Numbered from the stretch's first letter, positions 1-5,834 are shown. The stretch is 5,834 nucleotides of DNA from JADGRA01 sp035622755 (GCA_035622755.1 DASPUU010000056.1:1-5834), one strand, 5' to 3'. A program made the numbers and translations. The notes: a model not told the origin generated them from the sequence alone.

Positions 1-227
1 GAGAGGAGGAGCTTCGGCTTGTCGGCGTCGTCCTGGACCGCGGCGCTCGGCCCCCCGTAGTTCGGGGCGCTGACGTTGAGGATGCCGAAGGCGGCCAGCC
101 CGGTGATCGACAGGAGCATGAACATGATCAGGTTCATGAGGATGTCGAGGTAGGGAACGATGTTCAGCTCGCCGAGCTCGGTGTCCTCTCGGATCTTGAG
201 CTTGCGACGACTGTAGAAGAACGCCAT
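1..227 (-). CDS. exbD: ExbD/TolR-family biopolymer transport protein, N-terminal part (runs off the left edge)
   Basis: Inner-membrane partner of an ExbB/TolQ proton channel; the pair converts proton-motive force into mechanical work on an outer-membrane or periplasmic partner. The visible 75 residues start at ATG (225-227) with MAFFYSRRKLKIRED, a short basic cytoplasmic tail. The single transmembrane helix follows at about residues 23-46 and contains the family signature VPYLDILMNLIMF. Asp28 lies where ExbD/TolR proteins carry the conserved proton-accepting aspartate. After the helix comes the beginning of the periplasmic region (NVSAPNYGGPS), and the frame is open to base 1. The start is 12 bases after the exbB stop, preceded only by a weak G-rich sequence (GGGGT), so coupling to exbB is likely. 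ExbD, TolR and gliding-motor homologues (AglS/AglV type) cannot be separated from this fragment, so the symbol is generic. Whether the periplasmic domain is complete cannot be seen. Confidence 0.93.
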   Translation of the reverse strand, partial: MAFFYSRRKLKIREDTELGELNIVPYLDILMNLIMFMLLSITGLAAFGILNVSAPNYGGPSAAVQDDADKPKLLL

Positions 228-239
228 TCCGGCCGACCC

Positions 240-971
240 CTAGGCCGACTTCTCGTAGTCCATGGCCGAGGTCTCACCGGCCGCGCGCCGCGAGAGGAGG
301 TTCTCCAGCTTCAGGGCGCTGAGCTCGACCGTGTCCACCATCCGCTTGGCGTAGGCGTGCAGGAAGAGGTGGAAGACGATGCAGGTCACGGCGATGGACA
401 GACCGAAGGCGGTGTTGTTCATCGCCTCGGAGATGCCGTTGGAGAGGAGCGCCTGCTTCTGGTCGGCCGGGACATTGCCCAGCGCCTGGAAGGTACCGAT
501 CAGGCCGGTGATGGTTCCGATCAGACCGACCAGGGTGGCGATGTTGGCCAGCGACCAGAGCCAGGGGATGCGCGCGGTGATGGGAGGCGTGTGCTCGAGG
601 ATGGCCTCCTCGACCGCCTTGGCCACCTCCATCTCGCCGCGGTTGGCGCGGGTCAGCCCGGCGCTGATCACCTTGGCCAGCGGCGCGTTGGGTGCCGCCC
701 GGCAGAGCTTCACCGCCCGGTCGACGTTTCCCTGCAGCACGAGCTTGGTGATCTGGTCCATGAACGGCTCGGCGTTCAGGTTGTAGCGGAACATCAGGGT
801 GACGATGCGCTCGACGATGACTGCGATCGCCACCGCCATCCAGAAGATGTTCACGTACATCATCGGCCCGCCCTCTTTGAAGAAGCGGACGATGGTGTCC
901 TTCAGGCCGCCCCCGGGGGCGGCTGCGGCGGCGAGCACCAGATCAGCGACATGGTTCAACAGGGAGACCAT
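240..971 (-). CDS. exbB: MotA/TolQ/ExbB-family proton channel protein
   Basis: Channel subunit of an ExbB-ExbD (TolQ-TolR) type inner-membrane motor, 243 residues, a normal length for the family. Three hydrophobic helices are visible at about 37-60, 138-162 and 188-208. The MotA/ExbB signature is clear: LANIATLVGLIGTITGLIGT (141-160), then GISEAMNNTAFGLSIAV (179-195), with polar threonines 146, 153 and 187 in or near the helices expected to line the proton path. Between helices 1 and 2 lies the large cytoplasmic helical region usual for the family. The first 18 residues are hydrophobic and end in an alanine run before PGGG; this may be a cleaved signal or an amphipathic periplasmic extension, as some ExbB proteins have. 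Start ATG at 971 has a GAAAGGA Shine-Dalgarno at 983-989. exbD follows after 12 bases. The system could energise TonB-like import, Tol-Pal envelope constriction or gliding; in Myxococcota such pairs are common and their cargo cannot be told from this gene alone. Confidence 0.95.
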   Translation of the reverse strand: MVSLLNHVADLVLAAAAAPGGGLKDTIVRFFKEGGPMMYVNIFWMAVAIAVIVERIVTLMFRYNLNAEPFMDQITKLVLQGNVDRAVKLCRAAPNAPLAKVISAGLTRANRGEMEVAKAVEEAILEHTPPITARIPWLWSLANIATLVGLIGTITGLIGTFQALGNVPADQKQALLSNGISEAMNNTAFGLSIAVTCIVFHLFLHAYAKRMVDTVELSALKLENLLSRRAAGETSAMDYEKSA

Positions 972-982
972 GGACGTGCGGG

Positions 983-989
983 TCCTTTC
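983..989 (-). promoter_or_regulatory. Ribosome binding site of exbB
   Basis: On the minus strand this reads GAAAGGA, 11 bases before the ATG at 971. It is the only purine-rich Shine-Dalgarno match close upstream and supports that start codon. Confidence 0.6.
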
Positions 990-1074
990 GGAGCGCCGTG
1001 GAGGCGAACCCGGGTGGCGGGCAGACAGCGGGGAGCGTTGCGCGTCATCGGGCGTCTAGCGGGCGATGCGGGAA

Positions 1075-1103
1075 ATCGTCCCGTTTCGAGCGTGACGTGT
1101 CAA
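1075..1103 (-). promoter_or_regulatory. Candidate sigma70-type promoter for exbB-exbD
   Basis: In the 148-bp topA-exbB gap the minus strand has a perfect TTGACA (1103-1098), a 17-base spacer and GACGAT (1080-1075). The -35 is consensus, but the -10 matches only 3 of 6 positions. In such GC-rich DNA a consensus -35 at correct distance in a gap is suggestive but not proof. The predicted leader is about 95 bases. Two small symmetric elements overlap it: TGAC-N2-GTCA (1093-1102) on the -35, and a 5-bp stem (1069-1083) over the -10. If real, exbBD can be expressed independently of dprA-topA. Nothing else is recognised in the gap, and no U-tract terminator follows topA. Confidence 0.4.
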
Positions 1104-1119
1104 GGCGCTCGGCCGCTGC

Positions 1120-3597
1120 TCACGCAGCGCTCGACTCGTCCATCGACCGGCGGTAGCCGCAGTCCTTGTTCGGGCAGACCACGCTCGGCCCGTCGCGCTT
1201 GGTGTACTTCTGCAGCAGGTACGGCGAGCCACACCGCGGGCAGGCCTCGGGAAGGGGCCGGTCCCAGGCGGCGAAGGTGCAGTCCGGATAGCGGTTGCAC
1301 CCGAAGAAGGCCTTCCCGCGCCGGCTGCGGCGCTCGGTGAGGTAGCCGACCTTGCAGGTGGGACAGGCCACGCCGATGGAGAGCGGCTTGCTCGACTTGC
1401 ATTCCGGGTAGCCGGAGCAGGCGAGGAAGCGCCCGAAGCGGCCCCGCTTGATGACCATCGGCCGGCCGCACTTGTCGCACACCTCGTCGGTCGGTTGCTC
1501 CTCGACCGGGACGATCTTCCCGTCGACCTCCTTGAAGTCCTTCGTGTTCTTGCAGTCCGGGTAACCGGTGCAGGCGAGGAAGCGGCCCATCTTCCCCCAC
1601 TTGATGGCCATCGGCTTGCCGCACTTCTCGCAGGACAGGTCGGTGGGGATCTCCTCGCGCTTGACGTCGCGCATCTGCGCCGCCGCCTGGGCCAGCGTCT
1701 GCTTGAAGGGGTCCCAGAACTCCTGGAGGACGTTCTTCCAGCTCGCCTCGCCCTCGCTGATGCGGTCCAGCTTCTCCTCCATGCCGGCGGTGAAGGCCAC
1801 GTCCATCTCGTGCGGAAAGTGCTTCACCAGCTCCTCGGTGGTGATCTTCCCGAGGTCGGTGGGATGGAAGCGGCCCTCCAGCTTCTCCACGTACTTCTTG
1901 TCCTGGATGACGGAGAGGATGGCGGCATAGGTCGACGGCCGGCCGATCCCCTGCTCCTCCAGCTCCTTCACCAGGCTGGCCTCGGTGAAGCGGGGCGGGG
2001 GCTGGGTGAAGTGCTGCTCGGGCAGGAGCTGGCGCAGCGTCAGTCGATCCCCCTCGGCCAGCGGGGGAAGCGCGCCCGGGGCTCCCTCCGGGGTGTCCTC
2101 CTCGCCGGTCCCCTTCTCGCGCTCGGGGGCCTCCTCCTCGGGGGCCTCCCCGTACACCGCCAGCCAGCCGGCGAACTTGAGGCTGGAGCCGGTGGCCCGG
2201 AAGAGAGTCCGCCCGGCGGAGATCTCCGCCGTGGTCTGGTCGTAGACCGCCGGCTTCATCTGGCAGGCGAGGAAGCGGTTCCAGATCAGCTCGTAAAGCC
2301 GCGCCACGTCCGGCTCGAGGAAGGCCCGGACCCGCTCCGGCGGAAAGTCGAGCGAGGTGGGCCGGATGGCCTCGTGCGCATCCTGGGCGCTCTTGCGGCT
2401 CTTGAAGGCCACCGGCTCGTCGGGGAGCGCCTCCGACCCGTAGCGGCTGCGGATCAGCGCCCGCGCCTCCTCGACGGCGTCGGCGGAGAGGCGCACCGAG
2501 TCGGTGCGCATGTAGGTGATGAGGGCCACCTGCCCCTCGTCGCCGAGCTCGACGCCCTCGTAGAGGCGCTGGGCGAGGGTCATCGTCTTCTTGGCGGTGA
2601 AGCGGAGCCGGTTGGCGGCCTCCTGCTGGAGCTTGCTGGTGATGAACGGCGGGGGCGCCGTCCGGCGCCGCTCGCGCCGCTCGACCCGGGTGACGACGAA
2701 GCTGGCCCCGCCGAGCTCGGCCACCAGGGCCTCGGCGGCGGCCTGGTCCTTGACCTCGGCCTTGGCCCCGTCCACCTTGACCAGGCGGGCGCGGAAGGCA
2801 GGCGGCTCGCCCGCCTCGAGGTCGGCGTCCAGCGTCCAGTACTCGACCGGCACGAAGGCGCGGATCTCCCGCTCCCGCTCCACCACCAGCCGCACCGCCA
2901 CCGACTGGACCCGACCGGCGGAGAGCCCGCGGCGCACCTTCTTCCAGAGGAGAGGGCTGATCTCGTAGCCCACCAGCCGGTCGAGGATGCGCCGGGTCTG
3001 CTGCGAATCGTACTTGCTCCGGTCGAGGGCCAGCGGATGGGCGATGGCCTCCTGGATGGCCTTCTTGGTGATCTCGTTGAACAGCACCCGCACCGCGCGG
3101 GGATGGCGGAGCTCCTCGCTGATGTGCCAGGCGATGGCCTCGCCCTCGCGATCCGGGTCGGTGGCCAGGTAGACGGTGTCCGCCGTCTGGGCCACTCGCT
3201 TCAGCTCGCCGAGCGCCTTCTCCTTGGACTTGATGACCACGTACTCGGGCCGGAACCCGTGCTCGACGTCGACGCCCATCTTCGACTTGGGCAGATCCTT
3301 GACGTGCCCCACCGACGCCTTCACCGAGTACCCGCTGCCCAGGTACTTCTTGATCGTCTTCGCCTTGGCCGGCGACTCGACCACCACCAGGTAGCGGGTG
3401 CCGCTGCGCCGCGGGGCCGGCGACTCCACCGTGGCCAGGGCCCGCGAGGGCGACGCCGGACGGCGACCGGCCGCTCCTCGGGCGGTGCCGCGCCGGGCCC
3501 GGGCCCGTCCGGGCCGCGGCTCGGGCGCGCCCTGCTCCGCCGCCGGGGCACGGACGGCGCGCTCTCCTCGCGGCGCCTTCTTGGGTCGGGTCGGCAT
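1120..3597 (-). CDS. topA: DNA topoisomerase I (type IA, omega protein)
   Basis: Relaxes negatively supercoiled DNA by cutting one strand through a 5'-phosphotyrosine and passing the other strand. The product is 825 residues (E. coli TopA has 865). Residues 1-67 are a low-complexity Arg/Ala/Pro tail. The Toprim domain starts at about 69 (YLVVVESPAKAKTIKKYLG), with Glu74 and the DPDREGE motif (Asp147, Asp149, Glu151) as Mg2+ ligands. The type IA core follows, with catalytic Tyr362 in ITYMRTDS (360-367) and Arg364 next to it; QDAHEAIRPT (405-414) and GIGRPSTYA (550-558) are further family motifs. A short acidic Pro/Glu-rich linker lies at about 484-512. The C-terminus has four four-cysteine zinc ribbons: Cys656/659/676/682, 707/710/727/733, 745/748/767/773 and 786/789/808/813. 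The ATG at 3597 is two bases after the dprA stop, with GAGAGG eight bases upstream, so the start is well supported; a later GTG start (Val57) would remove most of the tail. The same frame is open across dprA, but that is a high-GC artefact. Confidence 0.98.
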   Translation of the reverse strand: MPTRPKKAPRGERAVRAPAAEQGAPEPRPGRARARRGTARGAAGRRPASPSRALATVESPAPRRSGTRYLVVVESPAKAKTIKKYLGSGYSVKASVGHVKDLPKSKMGVDVEHGFRPEYVVIKSKEKALGELKRVAQTADTVYLATDPDREGEAIAWHISEELRHPRAVRVLFNEITKKAIQEAIAHPLALDRSKYDSQQTRRILDRLVGYEISPLLWKKVRRGLSAGRVQSVAVRLVVEREREIRAFVPVEYWTLDADLEAGEPPAFRARLVKVDGAKAEVKDQAAAEALVAELGGASFVVTRVERRERRRTAPPPFITSKLQQEAANRLRFTAKKTMTLAQRLYEGVELGDEGQVALITYMRTDSVRLSADAVEEARALIRSRYGSEALPDEPVAFKSRKSAQDAHEAIRPTSLDFPPERVRAFLEPDVARLYELIWNRFLACQMKPAVYDQTTAEISAGRTLFRATGSSLKFAGWLAVYGEAPEEEAPEREKGTGEEDTPEGAPGALPPLAEGDRLTLRQLLPEQHFTQPPPRFTEASLVKELEEQGIGRPSTYAAILSVIQDKKYVEKLEGRFHPTDLGKITTEELVKHFPHEMDVAFTAGMEEKLDRISEGEASWKNVLQEFWDPFKQTLAQAAAQMRDVKREEIPTDLSCEKCGKPMAIKWGKMGRFLACTGYPDCKNTKDFKEVDGKIVPVEEQPTDEVCDKCGRPMVIKRGRFGRFLACSGYPECKSSKPLSIGVACPTCKVGYLTERRSRRGKAFFGCNRYPDCTFAAWDRPLPEACPRCGSPYLLQKYTKRDGPSVVCPNKDCGYRRSMDESSAA
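1372..1641 (-). repeat. Tandem zinc-ribbon duplication inside topA
   Basis: TopA zinc ribbons 1 and 2 (Cys656-Cys682 and Cys707-Cys733) are 51 residues apart and match at 19 of 27 positions; both contain GRFLAC followed by GYP and a C-x2-C-x16-C-x5-C spacing. Nearly all differences are conservative (E/D, K/R, T/S). The DNA is also alike over the GRFLAC segment. This is an old internal duplication typical of TopA tails, which bind single-stranded DNA. Ribbons 3 and 4 have a longer middle spacing (x18) and are less alike. Confidence 0.8.
3367..3426 (-). repeat. 12-bp in-frame direct repeat at the TopA tail/Toprim junction
   Basis: The plus-strand sequence GGCCGGCGACTC occurs at 3367-3378 and again at 3415-3426, exactly 48 bp (16 codons) apart and in the same topA frame. 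It encodes VESPA twice: once in the disordered tail (57-61) and once in the Toprim motif (73-77). It may mark a small tandem duplication that lengthened the tail, or be chance in GC-rich DNA. Confidence 0.55.
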
Positions 3598-3599
3598 CG

Positions 3600-4721
3600 T
3601 CACACCCTCTCGTAATACTTGCCCGGTCCCTGCTGCACCAACCCGAGCAGCTCCAGCTCGCACAGCGCGCTGGCCAGCACGCCGGGATCCAGGCGCGAGG
3701 CGATCTGGACTTCCTCGAAGCTCATCGGCTCGCGCGACACCGAGGCGAAGGCGGCGCGGGCGGCCGTGGAGAGGGACTCCGGCCGCACCGGCTCCGCCCG
3801 CGCCGGGGGAGGAGGCGCGTCCTGGGGATGGACGCCGGCCGCGCGCAGCGCGTCCTCCGGCCCGAGGCAGGCGCGAGCCGACCCGAGGCAGATCATCCGG
3901 TTCGTCCCCGCCGCATCGGCGCGCGCCGCCTCGCCAGGCACGGCGAGCAGCGGCCGGCCCTGGGCCAGCGCCGCCTCGGCCGTGTAGAAGCTCCCCGACA
4001 GGTCGGCGGCGCGGAGCACGACCACGGCGTCGGCGGCACCGGAGATGAGTCGGTTGCGCGGCGGAAATGTCTCCCGGCTGGCCCGCACCCCGGGGGGAAG
4101 CTCGCTGAACACCGACCCGCCGCCGTCGAGAATGCGCTCCACCACCCGGCTCACGCCCGGGTCGACGGCGTCGAGGGCGGAGCCGAGGAAGGCCCAGGTC
4201 TCGCCTCCGGCGTCCAGCGCGCCGAAGTGGCAGGCCTGGTCCACGCCCTGGGCCGCCCCGGAGACGACGCCCGCCCCGCCGGCGGCCACCCCGTGCGCGA
4301 ACTCGCGCGCCCACTCGTAGAACTCCGGTGCCGGGCGCCGGGTCCCGACCATCGCCACCCGCCGCCGGGCCGGTCTCACCGTACCCCGGCGGAAGATGAG
4401 CGGTGGAGCGTTGGGAATCTCGGCCAGCCGCGCTGGAAAGCCGGCGTCGCCGGGGAAGCAGATGGTCATCCCGCCCTCCTCGGCCTGTTCCCGAAGGCGC
4501 TCGGCCAGAGGGCGCAGGCGCTCGAGGGCGAGCAGGTGGCCCCGGACGTCCACCCGCTTGACCCCGTGCGCCCACTGGTCCGCGGGGAGGTCGAGCAGGT
4601 CGGCCCACCGGTCCACCCGCCCGGCGAGCTCCGCGAGCCCGACCGGTCCGAGCCCGGGAACGGCCCACAGCGCGAGTAGCGCCTGACGGTCCGAGTGCGA
4701 GAGGGATGACAAGGCGGCCAT
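3600..4721 (-). CDS. dprA: DNA-processing protein DprA/Smf
   Basis: Cytoplasmic protein that binds incoming single-stranded DNA during natural transformation and loads RecA on it. It is 373 residues, normal for the long three-part form. The N-terminal part (about 13-60) has a helix-hairpin-helix/SAM-like segment with VPGLGPVGLAEL. The Rossmann-like DprA core (about 85-295) shows VAMVGTR (122-128), SGAAQGVDQACHFGAL (154-169), ELPPG (207-211), FPPRNRLISG (219-228), SGSFYTAEAAL (242-252), AVPG (260-263) and GTNRMI (272-277). A Pro-rich linker (about 299-314) leads to a C-terminal winged helix (about 316-370), as in DprA proteins with a DML1-like domain. One core position is unusual: VVVLRAAD (233-240) where the family usually has an acidic VVVEA-type stretch. 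The ATG at 4721 has no good Shine-Dalgarno; no in-frame ATG, GTG or TTG lies just upstream. The gene overlaps nothing and is two bases from topA. Presence of dprA does not prove competence, since it is widespread in non-competent bacteria. Confidence 0.97.
   Translation of the reverse strand: MAALSSLSHSDRQALLALWAVPGLGPVGLAELAGRVDRWADLLDLPADQWAHGVKRVDVRGHLLALERLRPLAERLREQAEEGGMTICFPGDAGFPARLAEIPNAPPLIFRRGTVRPARRRVAMVGTRRPAPEFYEWAREFAHGVAAGGAGVVSGAAQGVDQACHFGALDAGGETWAFLGSALDAVDPGVSRVVERILDGGGSVFSELPPGVRASRETFPPRNRLISGAADAVVVLRAADLSGSFYTAEAALAQGRPLLAVPGEAARADAAGTNRMICLGSARACLGPEDALRAAGVHPQDAPPPPARAEPVRPESLSTAARAAFASVSREPMSFEEVQIASRLDPGVLASALCELELLGLVQQGPGKYYERV
3606..3611 (-). promoter_or_regulatory. 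Ribosome binding site of topA inside the dprA 3' end
   Basis: On the minus strand GAGAGG lies in the last sense codons of dprA (Glu-Arg-Val-stop), eight bases before the topA ATG at 3597. The junction reads TGA-CG-ATG. Ribosomes ending dprA would stop on top of the topA initiation site, which supports both translational coupling and the choice of this ATG. Confidence 0.75.
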
Positions 4722-4750
4722 TGGACAACGCCAGACCCATGCGAGGGCCG

Positions 4751-4772
4751 AGCCACCTCTATAGAAGTGGCC
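4751..4772 (-). promoter_or_regulatory. Palindrome / RNA hairpin in the dprA leader
   Basis: The 20 bp at 4752-4771 (GCCACCTCTATAGAAGTGGC on the plus strand) form an inverted repeat with a single imperfect pair. Read as dprA-sense RNA, it gives an 8-bp stem with a UAUA loop, and a ninth pair closes at 4751/4772. The two non-Watson-Crick pairs are G-U wobbles in this RNA but A-C mismatches in the opposite one, so the hairpin is favoured in the minus-strand transcript. It lies about 18-37 bases after the predicted transcription start and 30 bases before the dprA ATG. It has no following U-run, so it is not an ordinary terminator. As DNA it could equally be a dimeric-repressor operator. Confidence 0.5.
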
Positions 4773-4795
4773 GGTGGGCCCGCTCGGGGCCGGCT

Positions 4796-4824
4796 GTCAT
4801 AAGCACGCCTCGGGGCCCGGTCAA
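4796..4824 (-). promoter_or_regulatory. Candidate sigma70-type promoter of dprA-topA
   Basis: On the minus strand TTGACC (4824-4819; 5 of 6 to consensus) is followed by a 17-base spacer and TATGAC (4801-4796; 4 of 6). It lies in the gap between the LysM gene stop and dprA, with a predicted start near 4789, giving a leader of about 70 bases that includes the palindrome at 4752-4771. This is the best promoter match in the window. Between it and the LysM gene stop there are only GC-rich runs without a T-tract, so read-through from the upstream gene is also possible. Confidence 0.5.
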
Positions 4825-4862
4825 GCGGGGGACCGGCGAGGACCCCGGGGGCCGGCGTCGAA

Positions 4863-5834
4863 TTACCGAGCCGAGACGGGGGTTTTCCCCGGCGCCCGGA
4901 GCACCATCCGGTCGCCGGGGACGATTTCCCGCACCGTGCGCAGGAGCAGGCAGGTCGTCGTGTGCTCCTTGACCTCGACGGCGATGCACGAGCCGACGTC
5001 CTCGACGGGGAGCTTCGGATCCTGGCCCGAGGCCGGGTCCACGCCCTGGTCGTAGGGGTCCATCTGCCGGACGATGGCGAAGGTGTTGCCCCGCTGGACG
5101 CCCTCGGTGGACCCGAGGTCGACGACGATCTCGTCCCGCTCGCCGTTGATGGTGATGTACGGATCCATGGAGGCCACCACCGCGCCCTCGACGTCCTTGG
5201 CGTTCGTGTTGTCCACGCGGGAGACGGTGAGGATGTGCGGCTCGCCGGCCGGGCCGACCAGGTCTCCCCGGTACATGCTGTCGTAGGAGTAGGTCAGCTG
5301 GCCGCGGACGTAATTCGGGTCGCTGGTCTGGAGAACGCGCGCCTGGCCGAGCACGAGCGTCATGTAGCCGAGGAACTTGCCGCTCCGGGGATGGTAGACC
5401 TTCCGGTCCGTGCGGTAGATGACGTACTCCTTGCCCACCACCGCCGCCGAGCGATCCTTGAAGGTGAGGTAGACGATGTCGCCGGCGCTGAGCATCTCCG
5501 TCTCGGCGAAGCTCTTGGCCAGGACTCCGGTCCGTTCCAGCTCCTTCTCGGTGACGAAGCCCACGCGCGGCACCTTCTCCCGGCCCTTCGGCTGGTAGGG
5601 CCGCGGGCCGATCATCGTCACGCGGCTGTCCTCGAGCGGTTCGACGAGCGCGATGTCACCCTCGCCGAAGGACTCCGTCGCCGGCTCGCTCTCCACCTCC
5701 ACCCGGCCGGCCGGCTCCTCCCCGGTCCCGGGGAAGAAGCGCACCAGGTTGCCCGGGTAGATCCAGTGTGGATTGGCGATCTCCGGATTGTACGACCAGA
5801 CCTTGGGCCAGTACCACGGGCTGCCCAGGTACTT
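4863..5834 (-). CDS. LysM-domain envelope protein, C-terminal part (runs off the right edge)
   Basis: Probable exported peptidoglycan-binding protein of unknown precise role; 323 residues are visible, ending at TAA (4865-4863). The first visible residues KYLGSPWYWPKVWSYN, followed by NPEIANPHWIYPGN, are the second half of a LysM domain as found in many delta-proteobacterial LysM proteins, and continue straight into LVRFFPGT. After an acidic linker come two beta-rich modules. One, at about 118-170, has AGDIVYLTF and later VLGQARVLQT. The other, at about 234-313, has DLGSTEGVQRGNTFAIVR and ends IVPGDRMVLR. The pattern of a glycine turn, 'G-x-x-x-G-x-x-F-x-I' and a closing 'PGDR' resembles FlgT C-terminal-like or SH3-like barrels (my inference). 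The signal peptide and LysM start lie outside the window. A GTG at 5744 is merely an internal Val codon, because LysM coding continues through it without a stop to the edge. Likely cell-wall linked; partner unknown. Confidence 0.9.
   Translation of the reverse strand, partial: KYLGSPWYWPKVWSYNPEIANPHWIYPGNLVRFFPGTGEEPAGRVEVESEPATESFGEGDIALVEPLEDSRVTMIGPRPYQPKGREKVPRVGFVTEKELERTGVLAKSFAETEMLSAGDIVYLTFKDRSAAVVGKEYVIYRTDRKVYHPRSGKFLGYMTLVLGQARVLQTSDPNYVRGQLTYSYDSMYRGDLVGPAGEPHILTVSRVDNTNAKDVEGAVVASMDPYITINGERDEIVVDLGSTEGVQRGNTFAIVRQMDPYDQGVDPASGQDPKLPVEDVGSCIAVEVKEHTTTCLLLRTVREIVPGDRMVLRAPGKTPVSAR

Noticed and set aside
1069..1083. Stem-loop after topA as an intrinsic terminator
   Set aside because: Only 5 bp of stem (CGGGA/TCCCG) and no following U-tract in the minus-strand RNA, so no terminator is claimed.
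357..1340. A 327-codon plus-strand frame across exbB, the gap and the topA end
   Set aside because: It opposes two well-supported genes, is low-complexity, and shows no recognisable motif or start signal.
1495..3615. A 706-codon open frame on the plus strand, antisense to topA
   Set aside because: It is a mirror of high-GC codon bias. Its translation is Leu/Gly/His/Arg-rich with no domain, it has no clear ribosome binding site, and it lies wholly opposite a well-supported topA.
3598..4740. Open extension of the topA frame across dprA, giving a possible 1206-residue fusion from an ATG at 4740
   Set aside because: The extra 381 residues are Arg/Gly/Ala-rich shadow sequence of dprA without motifs. 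The true topA start at 3597 has its own Shine-Dalgarno. An AGGTGG does lie before the ATG at 4740, but it falls in the hairpin stem.
4811..4860. GC-rich runs after the LysM gene stop as a terminator
   Set aside because: Several G and C runs could pair in different ways, but no single stable hairpin with a T-run stands out, and the dprA promoter candidate overlaps the area.
5742..5744. GTG as a start codon of the gene at the right edge
   Set aside because: The frame is open to base 5834 and encodes the second half of a LysM domain, so this Val is internal and the gene starts beyond the window.

Overview
The window is about 70% G+C by eye. It holds five protein genes, all on the minus strand, so transcription runs from base 5834 towards base 1. 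Two of the five are cut by the window edges. Gene content and protein style point to a delta-proteobacterial lineage, most likely Myxococcota (an Anaeromyxobacter- or Myxococcus-like bacterium or an uncultured relative). The clues are a LysM protein with a Trp/Tyr/Pro-rich signature, a TopA with an Arg/Ala/Pro-rich tail, and an ExbB/ExbD pair of the type common in that group. This assignment is inference from sequence style; no 16S or other marker is present.

Layout in transcription order. (1) 5834-4863: C-terminal 323 residues of an envelope protein with the end of a LysM peptidoglycan-binding domain and two beta-rich modules. (2) 4862-4722: a 141-bp gap with a credible sigma70-type promoter for dprA and, just downstream, a near-perfect 20-bp palindrome that would fold as an RNA hairpin in the dprA leader. 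(3) 4721-3600: dprA, the ssDNA-binding RecA loader of natural transformation. (4) 3597-1120: topA, DNA topoisomerase I, starting two bases after the dprA stop, so the two are almost certainly co-transcribed and translationally coupled. (5) 1119-972: a 148-bp gap with a second promoter candidate. (6) 971-240: a MotA/TolQ/ExbB proton-channel subunit. (7) 227-1: the first 75 residues of its ExbD/TolR partner, 12 bases further on.

Functionally, a DNA-processing pair (dprA-topA) sits between two cell-envelope units: a peptidoglycan-binding protein upstream and a proton-driven inner-membrane motor downstream. dprA-topA is a widespread arrangement. No mobile element, CRISPR array, RNA gene or clear sign of horizontal transfer is visible. 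The region looks like ordinary chromosome; I do not see an undescribed system. The observations most worth a second look are the dprA leader hairpin, the basic TopA N-terminal tail with a short in-frame repeat, the tandem zinc ribbons, and the two-module architecture of the LysM protein.
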